From Neurospora tetraspora (Eukaryota > Ascomycota > Sordariomycetes > Sordariales > Sordariaceae), in contig NW_026944383.1 of the NCBI RefSeq assembly GCF_033439725.1, forward strand, positions 4,030,001 through 4,094,000: DNA of 64,000 bases, read 5' to 3'. Position 1 is the stretch's first letter. Every line of letters starts with the position of its first letter. Below, in pieces: positions 44,722-55,678 of the stretch. Below the pieces are notes generated by a model, which saw only the letters and a list, made by a program, of their open reading frames with translations, was not told where the DNA came from and ran no database searches. The translations under genes were made by a program, and so were the position numbers.

Positions 44722-45560
44722 AGTGTTCATGCGACTGGCTTCTTGTATAAGCACTGTATCTTCCGACCCATGGGCTTGATCTGTCTCCCCCCCGTGCTTT
44801 GGGCCGCCCTCGTCCAAGCCGTCACCATTGGATTTCTGGTAGCAGTGACTTCCAACGTCGACGTCGCCTTCAACGAGACCTACGTCTTTGAATCATGGCA
44901 AGTCGGCCTGTGCTTTATTAGCGGCATCATCGGTGCTCTCTTGGGCATTCCTGCCGGAGGTCAGCTAGGCGACAAAGTTGCAGACTGGTTTACCAAGCGC
45001 AACGGCGGCGTTCGCGATCCCGAGATGCGTCTTCCTGCTATGCTTCCTTCGCTTATTACCACTCCCCTTGCACTTGTTCTTTATGGCGTGGGTATACAGC
45101 ACAAGCTGCATTGGATCGTTCCTACTGTTGGTCTTGGGTTGTGTAAGTTCATTATTACACCAGTTCACAACTACACCAGCTCACAAACCCCCTACAAATC
45201 CCATCCATGACTGTCAGGCTAACGAACACTTTTCTTGCAGTGAACTTCTCCATCACACAAGCCACCAACATCTGCCTGGTCTACTTCATCGATGCCTACC
45301 GACCTGTGGCCGGCGAGATTACGCTCGCAGTAATGGGATTCAAGGCGCTTTTCGGGTTCTTGCTCTCGTTCTACACGAATCCCTGGGTCAGCAAGTCCGG
45401 GTACCAGAATGCCTACGGCACGATGGCGGCACTTTCGGCTGCTGTCCTCCTGATGGGGGCGCCGCTCTATGTCTGGGGCAAGCAGATACGCCATGTTAGT
45501 TGGCAGTGGTCGGTTATTTCGTACATTCACTGGCATGCGGATCGGGAGGTTGGCGAGTAG
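44722..45560 (+). pseudogene. MFS transporter, C-terminal half only
   Basis: The frame opens at 44722 and continues over two exons (to 45142, then 45241-45560; 98-nt intron with GTAAGT and TTGCAG), ending at a TAG. The product resembles transmembrane helices 7-12 of a fungal major-facilitator carrier: PPVLWAALVQAVTIGFLVAV, the loop and helix QVGLCFISGIIGALLGIP, GQLGDKVADWF, then LNFSITQATNICLVYFIDAY and GYQNAYGTMAALSAAVLLM. The first six helices are missing. The remaining half has no stop or frameshift, and its intron is intact. The first in-frame ATG (44770) would give 230 aa. I read it as a 5'-truncated relic; a functional half-transporter is unlikely. It sits near the SDR and monooxygenase genes. 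Confidence 0.75.
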
Positions 45561-45925
45561 GAAATGTCTACCTTGTTTCGCTCGCTTGTCTCGCTTGTGC
45601 ACCTGAATCTTTGCACTGTTTCATCAGGTCTGTGCCAACTCGGGCAAACACGAAATATTACTACCTCGGTTTCTTGGTTTTTCTTGAAGAGTCACTTGGA
45701 AGTTATTGTTTGAAGTCCGTGCCCTGGGTTCCCTTCAATGGACTTCTCATTCAACCGCACTGCCTCCCAGTATTTCTAGGTTGCTCTGGTTTCCGTTTAT
45801 CCTCTTCCGTTACCACTGAAGAATGATAGAATCAAGCCCTTTTCCTGTCGTCGCCTTTCCACCTCTGTCACTTACATATAAGTCATTGCTCAGCTCGGAT
45901 ATTCAACAATCGGAACCATTCCTGA
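45561..45925. other. intergenic
   Basis: A 365-bp gap between the MFS relic and tRNA-Glu. Nothing is seen beyond 3' flank sequence. Confidence 0.5.
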
Positions 45926-46017
45926 TCGGGTATGGTGTAGCGGTAACATCGTTGACTCTCACTTCTTAGGAGTGACTGCTCTCTCAACAGCCCCGGGTTC
46001 GACTCCCGGTATCCGAG
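45926..46017 (+). tRNA. tRNA-Glu (CTC) with a 21-nt intron
   Basis: The acceptor stem TCGGGTA/TATCCGA pairs fully with one G-T pair. The T arm is CCGGG-TTCGACT-CCCGG. The anticodon stem GTTGA/TCAAC encloses the loop CTCTCA-C, interrupted after position 37 by about 21 nt (the canonical place for nuclear tRNA introns). The anticodon CTC reads GAG. An eight-T run starts 9 nt downstream. Confidence 0.92.
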
Positions 46018-46025
46018 TCACAATA

Positions 46026-46033
46026 TTTTTTTT
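46026..46033 (+). terminator. RNA polymerase III terminator of tRNA-Glu
   Basis: A run of eight T on the sense strand lies 9 nt after the tRNA 3' end. Confidence 0.65.
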
Positions 46034-46141
46034 CTTTCTTCGCCTTTCTGGTTTCTCTTGGGCCTTTTCCTCATTTCTCCTTCCTCCCTTTCTTTTTTTT
46101 CTTGAATGAAACCAGTTGGTGTCGTCCATGAGCGGTCGTCA

Positions 46142-47091
46142 TCAGAGTACCATTCCTCCATCGATAATGACATTCACTCCTGTTACACTTTTGGACTTGA
46201 CGAAACAGAGTACCTGCTCTGCGACATCCTATTTCAAGGGTTACGAAACGTATCAGAGAGATATTCTTGTTTATATAGGAGAGGGGAAAACGTACCTCTA
46301 CCGTTGCCAAACGCTTGAGCTTTGATCTCTCCCTCGCTTCTTTCTGCTTTTCAGGTGGAAACTGAAGACCCCAGTCCTGCGAATATCAGCATGGTTTTTC
46401 GGTGGCCAAGTTTGGAGCCAGCTTACCGTGAGCATGAGACCCGGAGATACAGTATTGACTCTGATCCTGGGTGCCGCAATCTGTGCCAATCCTTTGGCCA
46501 GGTGGATTTGCGCCGCCTTGGTGACGGAGTAGGCCTGTAGTAGAGATGGGCACCATGTTACTTCAACAATTCTTTTGGATATGAACAGTGGGTGCTCACA
46601 AGCGAACTCCCGCTGACTTTGACACCTGCCAAAGAAGCAGTGGTGATAAAGACACCTTCCGTTTCGTCCAGATGCGGTTTCGCAGCGTGCATCAACCAGA
46701 GATGGGACTTGACGTTCATGTTGAAGCACATATCCCAGTCTTCCTCGTTCACGTTGTCATCCAGGTCGTTGATGTCCCGGAGACGGGTCCAACCGCCGTT
46801 GGAGAAGACAATGTCGAGTCTGTCCATGCAGTTTACTGTATCGTCGATGAGCTCGCCGATCTGGTTCTTTTCAGCTAAGTTAGCCTTGAGGGCAACGTAG
46901 TTGAACCGGCCATATGCGCCAGTTCTCAGCGGGGAGATTTTGTAGAGTTCTTTCACAAGATCTGAGGCCCTGGCGTCGTCGTTGTTGTAGTTGATGACTA
47001 CACGGATGCCGTTCCGGGCAAAGAGACGTGCAGTCGCGGCGCCGAGACCAGCGCTGCCAGCGGTGATTAGGGCAACCAATGGAGAGTCCAT
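46142..47091 (-). CDS. short-chain dehydrogenase/reductase
   Basis: Four exons: 47091-46600, 46534-46427, 46376-46296 and 46228-46142, with introns of 65, 50 and 67 nt, giving 255 aa. All exons are phase 0. Classical SDR features are present: a cofactor loop TAGSAGLGAA (about residues 10-19), FSNGGW in place of NNAG, a serine strand in TTASLAGVKVSGSS, the catalytic YSVTK (Tyr166, Lys170), RVNTVSPGLML, and the C-terminal block DVAEQVLCFVKSKSVTG followed by VNVIIDGGMVL. NAD(P)-dependent oxidation or reduction of an alcohol or carbonyl is expected; the substrate is unknown. The ATG lies only 82 bp from the target duplication of a MITE insertion, which must therefore sit in its promoter or leader. 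The MFS relic and FMO genes nearby suggest a shared accessory pathway. Confidence 0.9.
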
Positions 47092-48773
47092 TTTGTGAAG
47101 GAACGAGGGGAAATTAATGGACGAGGTCTCGGTTCACAAATGGAGATGAGGTTATTCGCCTCGATATCAGGCAGTGACAACCAGTGCTCCCAATGAGCCA
47201 AGCCGAGCCGAGCTCGAGAGTCTGGCTCGACTCGACTCGTCTCCACATGGAGGCCAGCTCGGCTCGGCTCTGGCTCGGCTTACTATAGGCTCGTTGGGCT
47301 TGTTTTGAGAATTGTAGACCTCTGTTGTTGCTACTAGCAACGAAAAGTAACCACTTCTTACACGCGCAAAGATAGTAAATTACGTCGTTCTGCAGAAGAA
47401 ATTGGGGTGCATACACCATATAATATTGGAGAACCTTATCATACAAGCCTGACGAGCCATAACGAGCCGAGCCTGACCTCCAGCTTACTCCAAATATCCC
47501 CCCGGCTCGGCTCGTACCAAAATATCTGGGCTCGGCTCGGCTCATCAACGGCTCGGCTCATTGGGGGCACTGGTGACAACCCGTGTGTTATCAAGCGTTG
47601 GTGGGGAGTTCTTGGAAAGGGAAGGTAGGCGCCTTGGGACGGGACCTACAAGTAGGTTCGACGCCCACATGGCCCACTACAAACGGAAGGGGACCTCATC
47701 GTTTGTTGGACGTTCCCAGGCAGTCATCACTGCCGAGCTTGAGCTTGGAAATTGCCCCGCATCACTGAAAGATAGTCGGAAAGAACTACCTCTAGGGCCA
47801 GACACAAATCCGAACTTGAGGGAGAACTTGGCTCGCGAACTTCAACAACTCCAACCCAATGTCATGCCCGTCCGAGCAAAGTACACGACCTATGGCTTTA
47901 CTTGTGACTATCCGAACCTCTTGAAGCGAGAGCTCAACTGTTATTCGAGCGGTTACTGTTAGTCCCTAGGCGCCATTGCTACTCCGTATAACTGCTCGAC
48001 ACAACCCCCACTCCGGCCCTTATAATCCTACCCTGATCGCCTGATATCTTCGGGAGAGACATGTGGTTCCCCCACCTTCCGTACGCTACCAGCTTCCAGG
48101 TTTATACCCGATGTCTTCAGTGTTTTCACGGTGTTTGGAACTCGACTCAACAAACTCGGTACATTGACTGAACATCATCTCTAATCCAGGAGCCATGACT
48201 TCCAATCACCTCAGACAATCACCTTTCCCGCTTCCCTCATTACCCCCTTGCTCTTGCTTCTACGGGCGGGAGGACCTCCCACCTTTCCGAGTCCTCCCTT
48301 AACGCACAGAAACCGCACAATGAATATCCGGGCCTATCCCGGATGCATCCCGGTCACCGGAAGTAATGGCATGCCTTCAGAGCCGGTCAACTGGACTCGC
48401 TAACATCTTTCCCTTGCTGCCATGCTGTAGTCCCCCAACTAACAAGGTTGATGTGCCATATAAACATGCAAGTCGACCTCGAGAAGGCGCCTAGACCTGA
48501 TGGTTGAGCTTACCCCCTGCATTACACATTTCTTATCCATTATATGTTGCCTCACTGATCAACTACCGCCCTAATCAACTTGTCTTTTGATACTTTCTAC
48601 TCTGAGCCTCCCTAGATGTGAAGTGTCTGTATCATAAGAGGAACACCTGCCACCTTGGACGATTCAATTTTCTGTCCGTTTCTGATTTCAACGGTCTTTT
48701 TTTCTACTACCCAGCAATCAGAGACTGCTCTGCCCTTGTCTCCATCATTGGAGACACTCATCGACCTGCCGGC
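47092..48773. other. intergenic region containing the MITE
   Basis: The divergent region between the SDR and monooxygenase genes. Apart from the hAT-type element (47182-47572) it holds AT- and pyrimidine-rich sequence with no supported gene. A plus frame at 47561-47962 begins inside the element end and is not called. Confidence 0.5.
47174..47580. mobile_element. non-autonomous hAT-type DNA transposon (MITE), 391 bp, with 8-bp target duplication
   Basis: The element body is 47182-47572. Its ends are inverted repeats of about 22 bp, cagtgctcccaatgagcc at the left and the complement of cagtgcccccaatgagcc at the right, with few mismatches. The 8-bp sequence gtgacaac directly flanks both ends (47174-47181 and 47573-47580), a perfect target-site duplication. 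CAG-type termini with 8-bp duplications are the mark of the hAT superfamily. The subterminal 80-100 bp on both sides are packed with GAGCC/GGCTC units in both orientations, likely transposase-binding arrays. The centre (about 47300-47440) is AT-rich with no transposase frame, so it needs a partner element. The perfect duplication and nearly matching ends suggest a fairly recent insertion. Confidence 0.9.
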
Positions 48774-51204
48774 ATGGGGAACTTTGCTTCTACCTGTGAT
48801 AGAACCAGGCATTACCATCAGCATGGGACGAAACTTACCCTTGAGGATCGCCCATCAAACTTGAAGATTGTCATTGTTGGTGCAGGAATTGGCGGCTTGT
48901 CTGCTGCCATTGGACTGCGGCGTAATGGTCACGAAGTTCGTGTTAGTAGCCCTCCTCCTCAGCTTGACAACGTGTTTATGGCTGGGTACTAACGGAGCTG
49001 TAGCTGTTCGAACAATCAGCGTTCGCCAGTGAGGCTGGTGCCGCAGTACACCTGAGTCCAAACTCGAACGGCATTCTGAGGAGATGGGTATCTATGCTGA
49101 GGAGTTTGGAGCAAATCCAATGAACCGGCTCATCGAACTTCTTCCAAACGGACAGATCGTCAAGGACGTTGACCTCATAGAGTTCAATAAGCGATGGCAG
49201 CACCCTTGGCACCTGGTACACCGAGTTAACCTACATGAAAGGCTGAAGAAACTGGCCACTTCGGAGGAAGGGGATGGAATACCAACACAGTTGCATACTT
49301 CGAGTAAGGTTATGGATGTTGACACAGCTCAAGGGATCATCAGGTTGGCGAACGGCGAGACAGTTGCTGCTGATGTGATCATCGGTGCTGATGGCATTTA
49401 TGTGAGTGCTGGAATGATGCTAGTGGATGGCTCTGTTTCTGAGAAAGACTGACCTCTCTTAGTCCACAACGAGGAAATACATCAAGGACGCCAAACTGTT
49501 CAGCTCTGGCAAGGCAGCATTCAGGTTTCTCATTCCCAGAAACATTGCCGAAGCAGACCCAGTCGCCGCGCCTCTAGTAGAGCACCCCAACACAATGAGA
49601 ATATGGTATGGAGACGACCGGCGAATAGTCATGTATCCATGCAATAACAACCAATTGCTCAACTTTGTCTGTACTCATCCGGATACAGAATCTCACCCTA
49701 CCAAAAGCGATGGTGAGACCAGAACAACACAACAATGCGTCAGCTCAAACCAGGCTAACCATAAAGCATAGAATGGAACAAACAAGGCTCTCTCGAACAA
49801 GTGCTAAAGGTCTTCGAGGCTTTTGATCCTGCCGTCAAAGCGCTCATAGCGAAAGTTGACCCTTCAACGCTAAAAGTGTGGCAGCTTTTGGATATGGAGA
49901 AACTGCCAACATTGACAAAGGGGAAAATGGTACTACTTGGAGACGCCGGCCACCCCTTTACACCTCGTGAGTTCAGACTATGCCCAATTCTTTGCCCAGT
50001 TACTTACACACAAAACACAGATCAAGGCCAAGGAGCCGGCCAGGCGATCGAGGACGCAGCAGCTCTGACCATAGTGCTACCGAGAGGGACCAAGCCGGCT
50101 GATGTTTTCGAGCGACTGAAGCTGTACGAAGCGATCCGATATGAGCGAGCTCACACCATACAAAACTATTCGAGGCTTGCGGGCTCGGATTGGATCAACG
50201 GAAAACCACAAGTTGAAATTGAGCTTTTGACCAAGGCTACAAACTACAACTTCGGCCACGACGAGATCGATCATTCAAGAAACATGTTCAATAAATGGCT
50301 GTGGTCTAGAAATCCCAACGCTTGCTGGCGGATGCCCATCGGATTTGGGCCACTTCCGGCTCCTGGACCTCCGAGTCAACAAGACCGCCATGCTTGTTGT
50401 CGACAGGTGCCCACCAATCCCACAACGGCAGATTTCACGTCGATGATTATCCGGTTCAAAACTTCACGCACGTTTCTTGAGACCCTTTTCCCGACTGCGC
50501 AGTTCCGATTCAAGGAGGTCAGCACCGTGGCCACGGCAAGCTTTGCAGCAACCCGGGCCCATAACAGCAAGCACACCACTCTGAGATTTTACGTACATGG
50601 TGTGCAGTACCTCAAGAAAGACGGAACCGCTGTTGACGGGACATATATGTCCGTGGTCTTTGAGTCCCCTGCTGTTTTCGGTACAAAAGAGGCCGGCCTT
50701 CTTCCCAAAGTACTCTGCGATATTGAGCTTTCGACAGACAACACCTCTGCCAGGGTCACAGTAAGCTGGCGGGGTGCAACCTTTGCTGATATCACAATTG
50801 ATGATCTCCAGGACGAAGAGAAAACTGAAAGGAACGATGAGGGTGTGCCCTGGCAAGAAGAAAACAAAGACGAGGAAGTTGTTCTGTTTTACCGATACAT
50901 ACCTGCCCTCGACAGCCCCGGGAAAACAGCTACCGAGTATCCATGTTTGATACCCAGACCAGCTTGCATCGGGGAGGAAAAGCCGAAGAGTATGAAGGTT
51001 ACAAAGGTGATGAGACCGAGGCCAGAGTCAGTTAGGACAGGTCCTACTGTCAAGATGGACGGCCACAACTGGGAAAAGCTGCCCACTTTGCATCACATAG
51101 CTTCGACGCTGGCCGAGGTTCCGATATACGAGATAGTGGACGCAAAAGTCATAGTAGGAACGGGGATAACAGATGATAGTATGTCTTTTATGAAGCTCGA
51201 ATAG
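48774..51204 (+). CDS. FAD-dependent monooxygenase fused to an acetoacetate-decarboxylase-like domain; interrupted second exon
   Basis: Exons: 48774-48941, 49004-49401, 49463-49712, 49772-49966 and 50021-51204, about 731 codons. The N-terminal two thirds are a salicylate-hydroxylase-type flavoprotein: IVIVGAGIGGLSAAIG (FAD fold), VIIGADGIY (DG motif) and MVLLGDAGHPFTP plus HQGQGAGQAIEDA (second FAD motif). After about residue 470 a second domain resembles acetoacetate decarboxylase: LRFYVHGVQYLKKDG, GTYMSVVFESPAVFGTKEAG, LPKVLCDIEL, FYRYIPALDSPG. The second exon has 398 nt, one short of a full frame: the frame ends after GILRRW (about 49087) and resumes as GIYAEEFGAN in another phase. Either one base is missing, or a 68-nt intron (49088-49155, GTATCT to ACAG) is removed, which restores the frame but deletes a stretch the family normally keeps. 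Oxidation coupled to decarboxylation of an aromatic or polyketide-like substrate is inferred. Confidence 0.8.
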
Positions 51205-52251
51205 GGGGATCTGTTTACTTGGTTCCTTGGCACGTGGTTTTAAGAGGTAGTGAATAGTGCTGAAGGGGGACGAAAGACATGACGATTGACAGCTTTGCTT
51301 GGGTCGAGGATACAATAAATACCACCATAAATGTCTCACCGACTTGTCGGCTCTTTGGGTAGCTTTTCGATTCACAACGGAAAAAGTAAAGAGTCGAAGT
51401 TTCCGTTATGAGAAAAGAGGCACGCAGTGTCTGAAGTTCCGACGGGTCTCCAAGAAGGGCGCTGGAGATGTTAGCTGACCCTCTGCATAGGCTGGCTTCA
51501 GCACCTGACAGCACCTGACAGCACCCGAGTCCTTCCAACTTTGTGTGTGTGGGGCGGTCAAGATAAGGTTTGGTGATAAGGCCTGTTCAATTGGGGGAAC
51601 CGAGGCGGGCGGAGAAACCTCCACTGCCGCCTGCTCCCTTGCCTCTACACCTACGCACTGAGGGACTGCACCCCGACTTCCCACTTGCAAACCGCCGCCG
51701 GCATACTGACGATCTGCCTTGTGGGATTCGACGGTTCGGTGTTGTAGCCGAAGTATGAAAGTACCCTTTTGTCAACTCTTGTTTCTTTGCTCCTCAGAGT
51801 GAACCGTCGCACCATCTTCAGAGATCGTCCTCGTCCGTCTCGGGTCCCTTGATATCCCGTCCCGGAATGACGACGGAGCGGCTTGACCACCACCTTCCGT
51901 CCACCTCTCTATCTGCCCGAACAACCATTACTACCACCGTCACCGTCTCGGAACGATATCTTCAGTTTTCGCCTCTCGAGAGGGCCAATCGATAGATCTT
52001 GACATCCGAGAATCATTCCAGAAACGAATGCCTCGAATGGCTCTCTGTGTTGCTTCTTGATCCTCCCACCGCAGCCTTGTGTTCGCATCTCGCCTCGCCT
52101 CGCCTCGCACCACCGCAAGCGCTCCAAATATTCCACTTAGGCCTGGTGCCTTTTCTACCTTTCTAAATACCACTAGTAATAATCTCAGCCAGCCCCGCAT
52201 AGCCAGTTGTCCACCTTCAAACGCTGCACGATATATACGGACCACGAATCG
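51205..52251. other. intergenic, upstream of the FYVE-RING gene
   Basis: This 1.05-kb gap contains short repeats of cagcacctga near 51500-51530 and a pyrimidine-rich leader before the FYVE-RING gene. No gene is seen. Confidence 0.45.
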
Positions 52252-54391
52252 ATGACCCCTTGCCCAGCTATGGCTACCCGTGATGCCCCCGGTTCCTCCC
52301 GGGACACAGTTATAAACATTAGCAGCGATTCAAATTCCGATTCGCCCTATGGCCGAAGCCGTCATCCTACTGTTAACGCACCGCTGCCAATATGCCAATG
52401 GCGGAACTCGACCTTTCACGATCAGGAATGCTCCCGCTACTTTGACTGCCCTACACACATGGTGGAGCGAGTGATATCGGACGGCGAATCGGAGGATGAT
52501 GAGGAAGGTAGGGCACGCCTAGATCAACCAGACGAATCCGACGAGGAACACTCACAACCTGGGGATGTGTCTCCTCTGAGCGAGAGCGAGGATGAGGGAG
52601 GTGTGGTCATGTCCAGCCCGGATGCTTCTCGGGGTGTTTCACCTTTGCCGAGCCCGGCAAGAGGCGGGCATGAAACAGGGCCGTTGGCGGGAACAGACTA
52701 TCCTCCCATACCGGGGGAACAACCGGGGGACGACACATTGCCAGCCAACACTGGGAATTTACCTACAACACCGCTCGTGGGGTCGGCCGAAAACCCAATC
52801 ACCCTCGATGATTCCCCTGTGCAAACAAGAGGCCAGCCACTGCTTGGGTATTTTGCACAGCGTGCTACAAGTACCGACGAGTATGGGTCAGGGACGGCAA
52901 CCACGCCGAGCCCTGGACCCTCGCGTGGCGGTGTACCATCGAGACTGCGCGAGGTATTCGAAAATCCACCAACTCCCACCACAGATCTTTCACCAAGGTT
53001 GGTACGAGGTCTGTCTCAACAACCACCTCCGGCACAGCGCAGGGTGTTGGAGGAGATAGTGCTGCCCCGGTGGCAGCCAGATGCCGAGGTGACCTACTGT
53101 CCCATTTGCCATACTCAGTTCAGCATATTTGTTAGGAAGCATCATTGCAGGTAAGTTGTTGAACTGGCCTTAAGAACATAGAACAGTTACTTACCTTTGT
53201 CCAGAAAATGCGGGCGCGTCGTGTGTAATTCGTGCTCGCCCCATAGAATCACAATCCCGTACCAGTATATCGTACAGCCGGCCGGCACACCCCGTCTAGC
53301 TCCGAGGTACCCGGGCTCGTTTTTAGGTGGAGACCCGCGATCCCCAGACTTCAGTGCCCTCGGCGGCGGCGAGCGGGTCAGGTTATGCAACCCCTGTGTT
53401 CCAGATCCCAACACGGCTCCGCCGCAAACGCAAGCCCAGGGGTCAAGCCATTCGAGGTCTCACAGCAACGTCGCCGGTGGATCTGGGGGCAGTGGCAGTG
53501 AGGCCGCCTCGCCCGGATACAACAACAGATGGAGCTCGTATTTCGGGCCGTCGAGCCCATCCGATGGGCAGTCCAGACATAGAAGTGTAACTCTGGTTCG
53601 TGAAACCCTCCGTGATTTCAATGCTTCTCTATTTTCTATCGTGTGTTCCCGAAGATCAAGGTCTAACAACCATCGCCCCATAGCAACCCACCGTCACGAC
53701 GTTGCCATCCGGATCTAACAACTTCTTCATCTCCACTGCCCCGATGGAGAGCCGCATCATGTCCGGCACCCCGCCGGTATACTACCAGTCCGGCTCCTCT
53801 GCCCATTCTCACCCGTATCGTGGGCCAACATCACAACAACGGTACCGGTCTCTACTTGATATCGGTGAGCGGCCTGGACCATCGGCTGGACCGTCCTCAT
53901 CATCCAGCCCCGACATCAACCGCCGTCTACCTCCCACTCCACGATCACACAACCACCACCATCATCATCAACACATCATTCCCGAGGAAGATGAGTGTCC
54001 GGTCTGCCATAGGGAGCTTCCATCACGAACCCTTCCCAACTTCGAGACCCTGCGTGAATCCCACATAAACCAATGTATTGCCTCACACAGCGCGTACAAC
54101 GGCGGTGTCCGTCCAGCAGCGACTGATGAGAGCGGAGAGGGCAGCAGCGGAAGTAGTAGTTCGCTACCATCCGCGCCACCACGGCGGACCGGCATGTTCC
54201 CATACACAGCGACGGAAAAGGACTGCGTGGACTCGGCGGAGTGCACGATATGTCTGGAGGAGTTTGAGCCCGGGGTGGCCATGGCTAGGTTGGAGTGTCT
54301 GTGCAGGTTTCACAGGGCGTGTATAAGTGCGTGGTGGGAGAGACATCCGGGGAGATGTCCTATGCATCAGCATGATGGGTTTGGATACTAA
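52252..54391 (+). CDS. FYVE and RING finger protein, Pib1-like E3 ubiquitin ligase
   Basis: Three exons: 52252-53150, 53205-53586 and 53684-54391, with introns of 54 and about 97 nt, giving 662 aa. The donor of the second intron could be GTAACT (used here) or GTTCGT nine bases later. Residues 1-280 are acidic and low-complexity. The FYVE domain (about 283-370) has WQPD, the basic RKHHCRKCG patch split by the first intron, and later CNPC, so binding to phosphatidylinositol 3-phosphate on endosomes or vacuole is expected. A Ser/His-rich linker includes a CPVC...H...C zinc-like element (about 525-560). The C-terminal RING-H2 (CTICLEEF, CRFHRACISAWW, CPMH; about 610-655) gives ubiquitin-ligase potential. 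Yeast Pib1 has the same FYVE-RING order but is far shorter. The start could also be the ATG at 52270. Confidence 0.88.
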
Positions 54392-54954
54392 GGTGATCAA
54401 GTCCAGGAAAAGGGAAGGGTGGACAGTTTGTTGGCGGAATGAAAGAGGATGTTTATTGGGATTTGGTGGTGCTGTTTGGAGGCTGTATATTGATTCTCTT
54501 GGGATGGTTTTTTTCTTTGGGTCCATTCATTGCGTGTTGCTTCAGTCTCATTCATTGCATGGCGGTTGTGCTGGAGTTAGGAAGTCGTGAAGATAGTACG
54601 GATAGTCACTGAGCAAGTCCATGGTCAAAGTAGCTTGCCCTAGTCTGAAGGAACCACATAGCGAAAACAGCATATCGGACAGAAACAAGTGTACGCCAGG
54701 TACTGGTGTAGATACTGTTTGTGTCCATTAGATGTTGGGTTTATCATGTCATTTTACTCCTCAGCTGGAACGTCCAGAAGTGAGTCGAAAACCGCGTGAT
54801 GGAGAGAGTACATCGAGTTTTGCTCCTATGTTTACATGACCCTCACTCCCTGAACCTTCCGCTCCACCCCAGGGTTGGTTGCTCAAAGTCATCAAGCCAT
54901 AAATAGTCGTGAGACCCTACTGCGTCTTTCCCCGAGACAGCCATGCGAAAACAG
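54392..54954. other. intergenic, convergent 3' ends
   Basis: This 563-bp gap between convergent genes holds only presumed 3' untranslated sequence. Confidence 0.5.
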
Positions 54955-55678
54955 TTAAGCAGAGCCCTCAATGCCCATCTGATCAGGGCCAAACGACAAT
55001 GGGAGGAGCTAGATACCAAAAGTGTCAGCAAAGCCGTGTGACTCCTCGAGTCAAAGGACAGGCAAGAACGAAAGGAAATTGCAACTCACATCCTCAAGCC
55101 TCAAAACGCTGAAATTCTCATCCTTATCAAACATAAGAATAGGCATGCTCAACTCGCAAAACTCACGGATGCTATACGCATATTTCCACCCCGGCCGGTC
55201 AGCAAAAAAAAGATCTCTCTCTCTCCTTCTTCCCACGCCAACACTTGGGAACAACAACATGGAACACTCACAACTGCCTACACATCCCACAAGGACTAGC
55301 AGGAGGACTAATATCCGTCGCCACCGCCACCGCCTTAAACCCGCGGTGTCCCTCGGTAATCGCCCGGCCAAAGGCTACCCGCTCCGCGCACGTGGTTACC
55401 GGGTAGCTGGCGTTTTCCACGTTGGCGCCCGGCGTATACGTCTGTTCGGGAGCCGTAGTTGTTCTCTCTCCCGTGACGGCGTCGTCGACCTTGCCGTTGG
55501 ACAGCAAAACGGCGCCGACCTTGAACTTGCTGTAGGGGCTGTACGAGGTCGCTTTGGCGGCTACGGCGCGGTCGCGCAGCTGGGCGAATTCGGAGGGGGT
55601 GAGGTTGTAGGTTTGGCAGGTTTGGGCGATGACGGCGGGGGAGTGGCCGTCGAGGATGGGGGGTGTTAGAGGAGCCAT
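54955..55678 (-). CDS. cdd1: cytidine deaminase
   Basis: Three exons: 55678-55272, 55171-55090 and 55008-54955, with introns of 100 and 81 nt, giving 180 aa with agreeing phases. Zinc and catalytic residues are complete: Cys97 and Glu99 in TTCAERVAFG, and Cys130 and Cys133 in SPCGMCRQF. Substrate-binding blocks YSPYSKFKVGAVLLS and GANVENASYPVT are typical of the tetrameric homodimer-type enzyme. The last exon encodes only LLPLSFGPDQMGIEGSA, which matches the expected C-terminus. The enzyme converts cytidine and deoxycytidine to uridine and deoxyuridine in pyrimidine salvage. A non-conserved N-terminal extension of about 20 residues precedes the core. The open frame 5' of the ATG looks like leader sequence. 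Confidence 0.95.

Noticed and set aside
47561-47962. 133-codon plus frame starting in the right end of the MITE
   Set aside because: It begins in the inverted repeat without ATG and shows no transposase or other domain.
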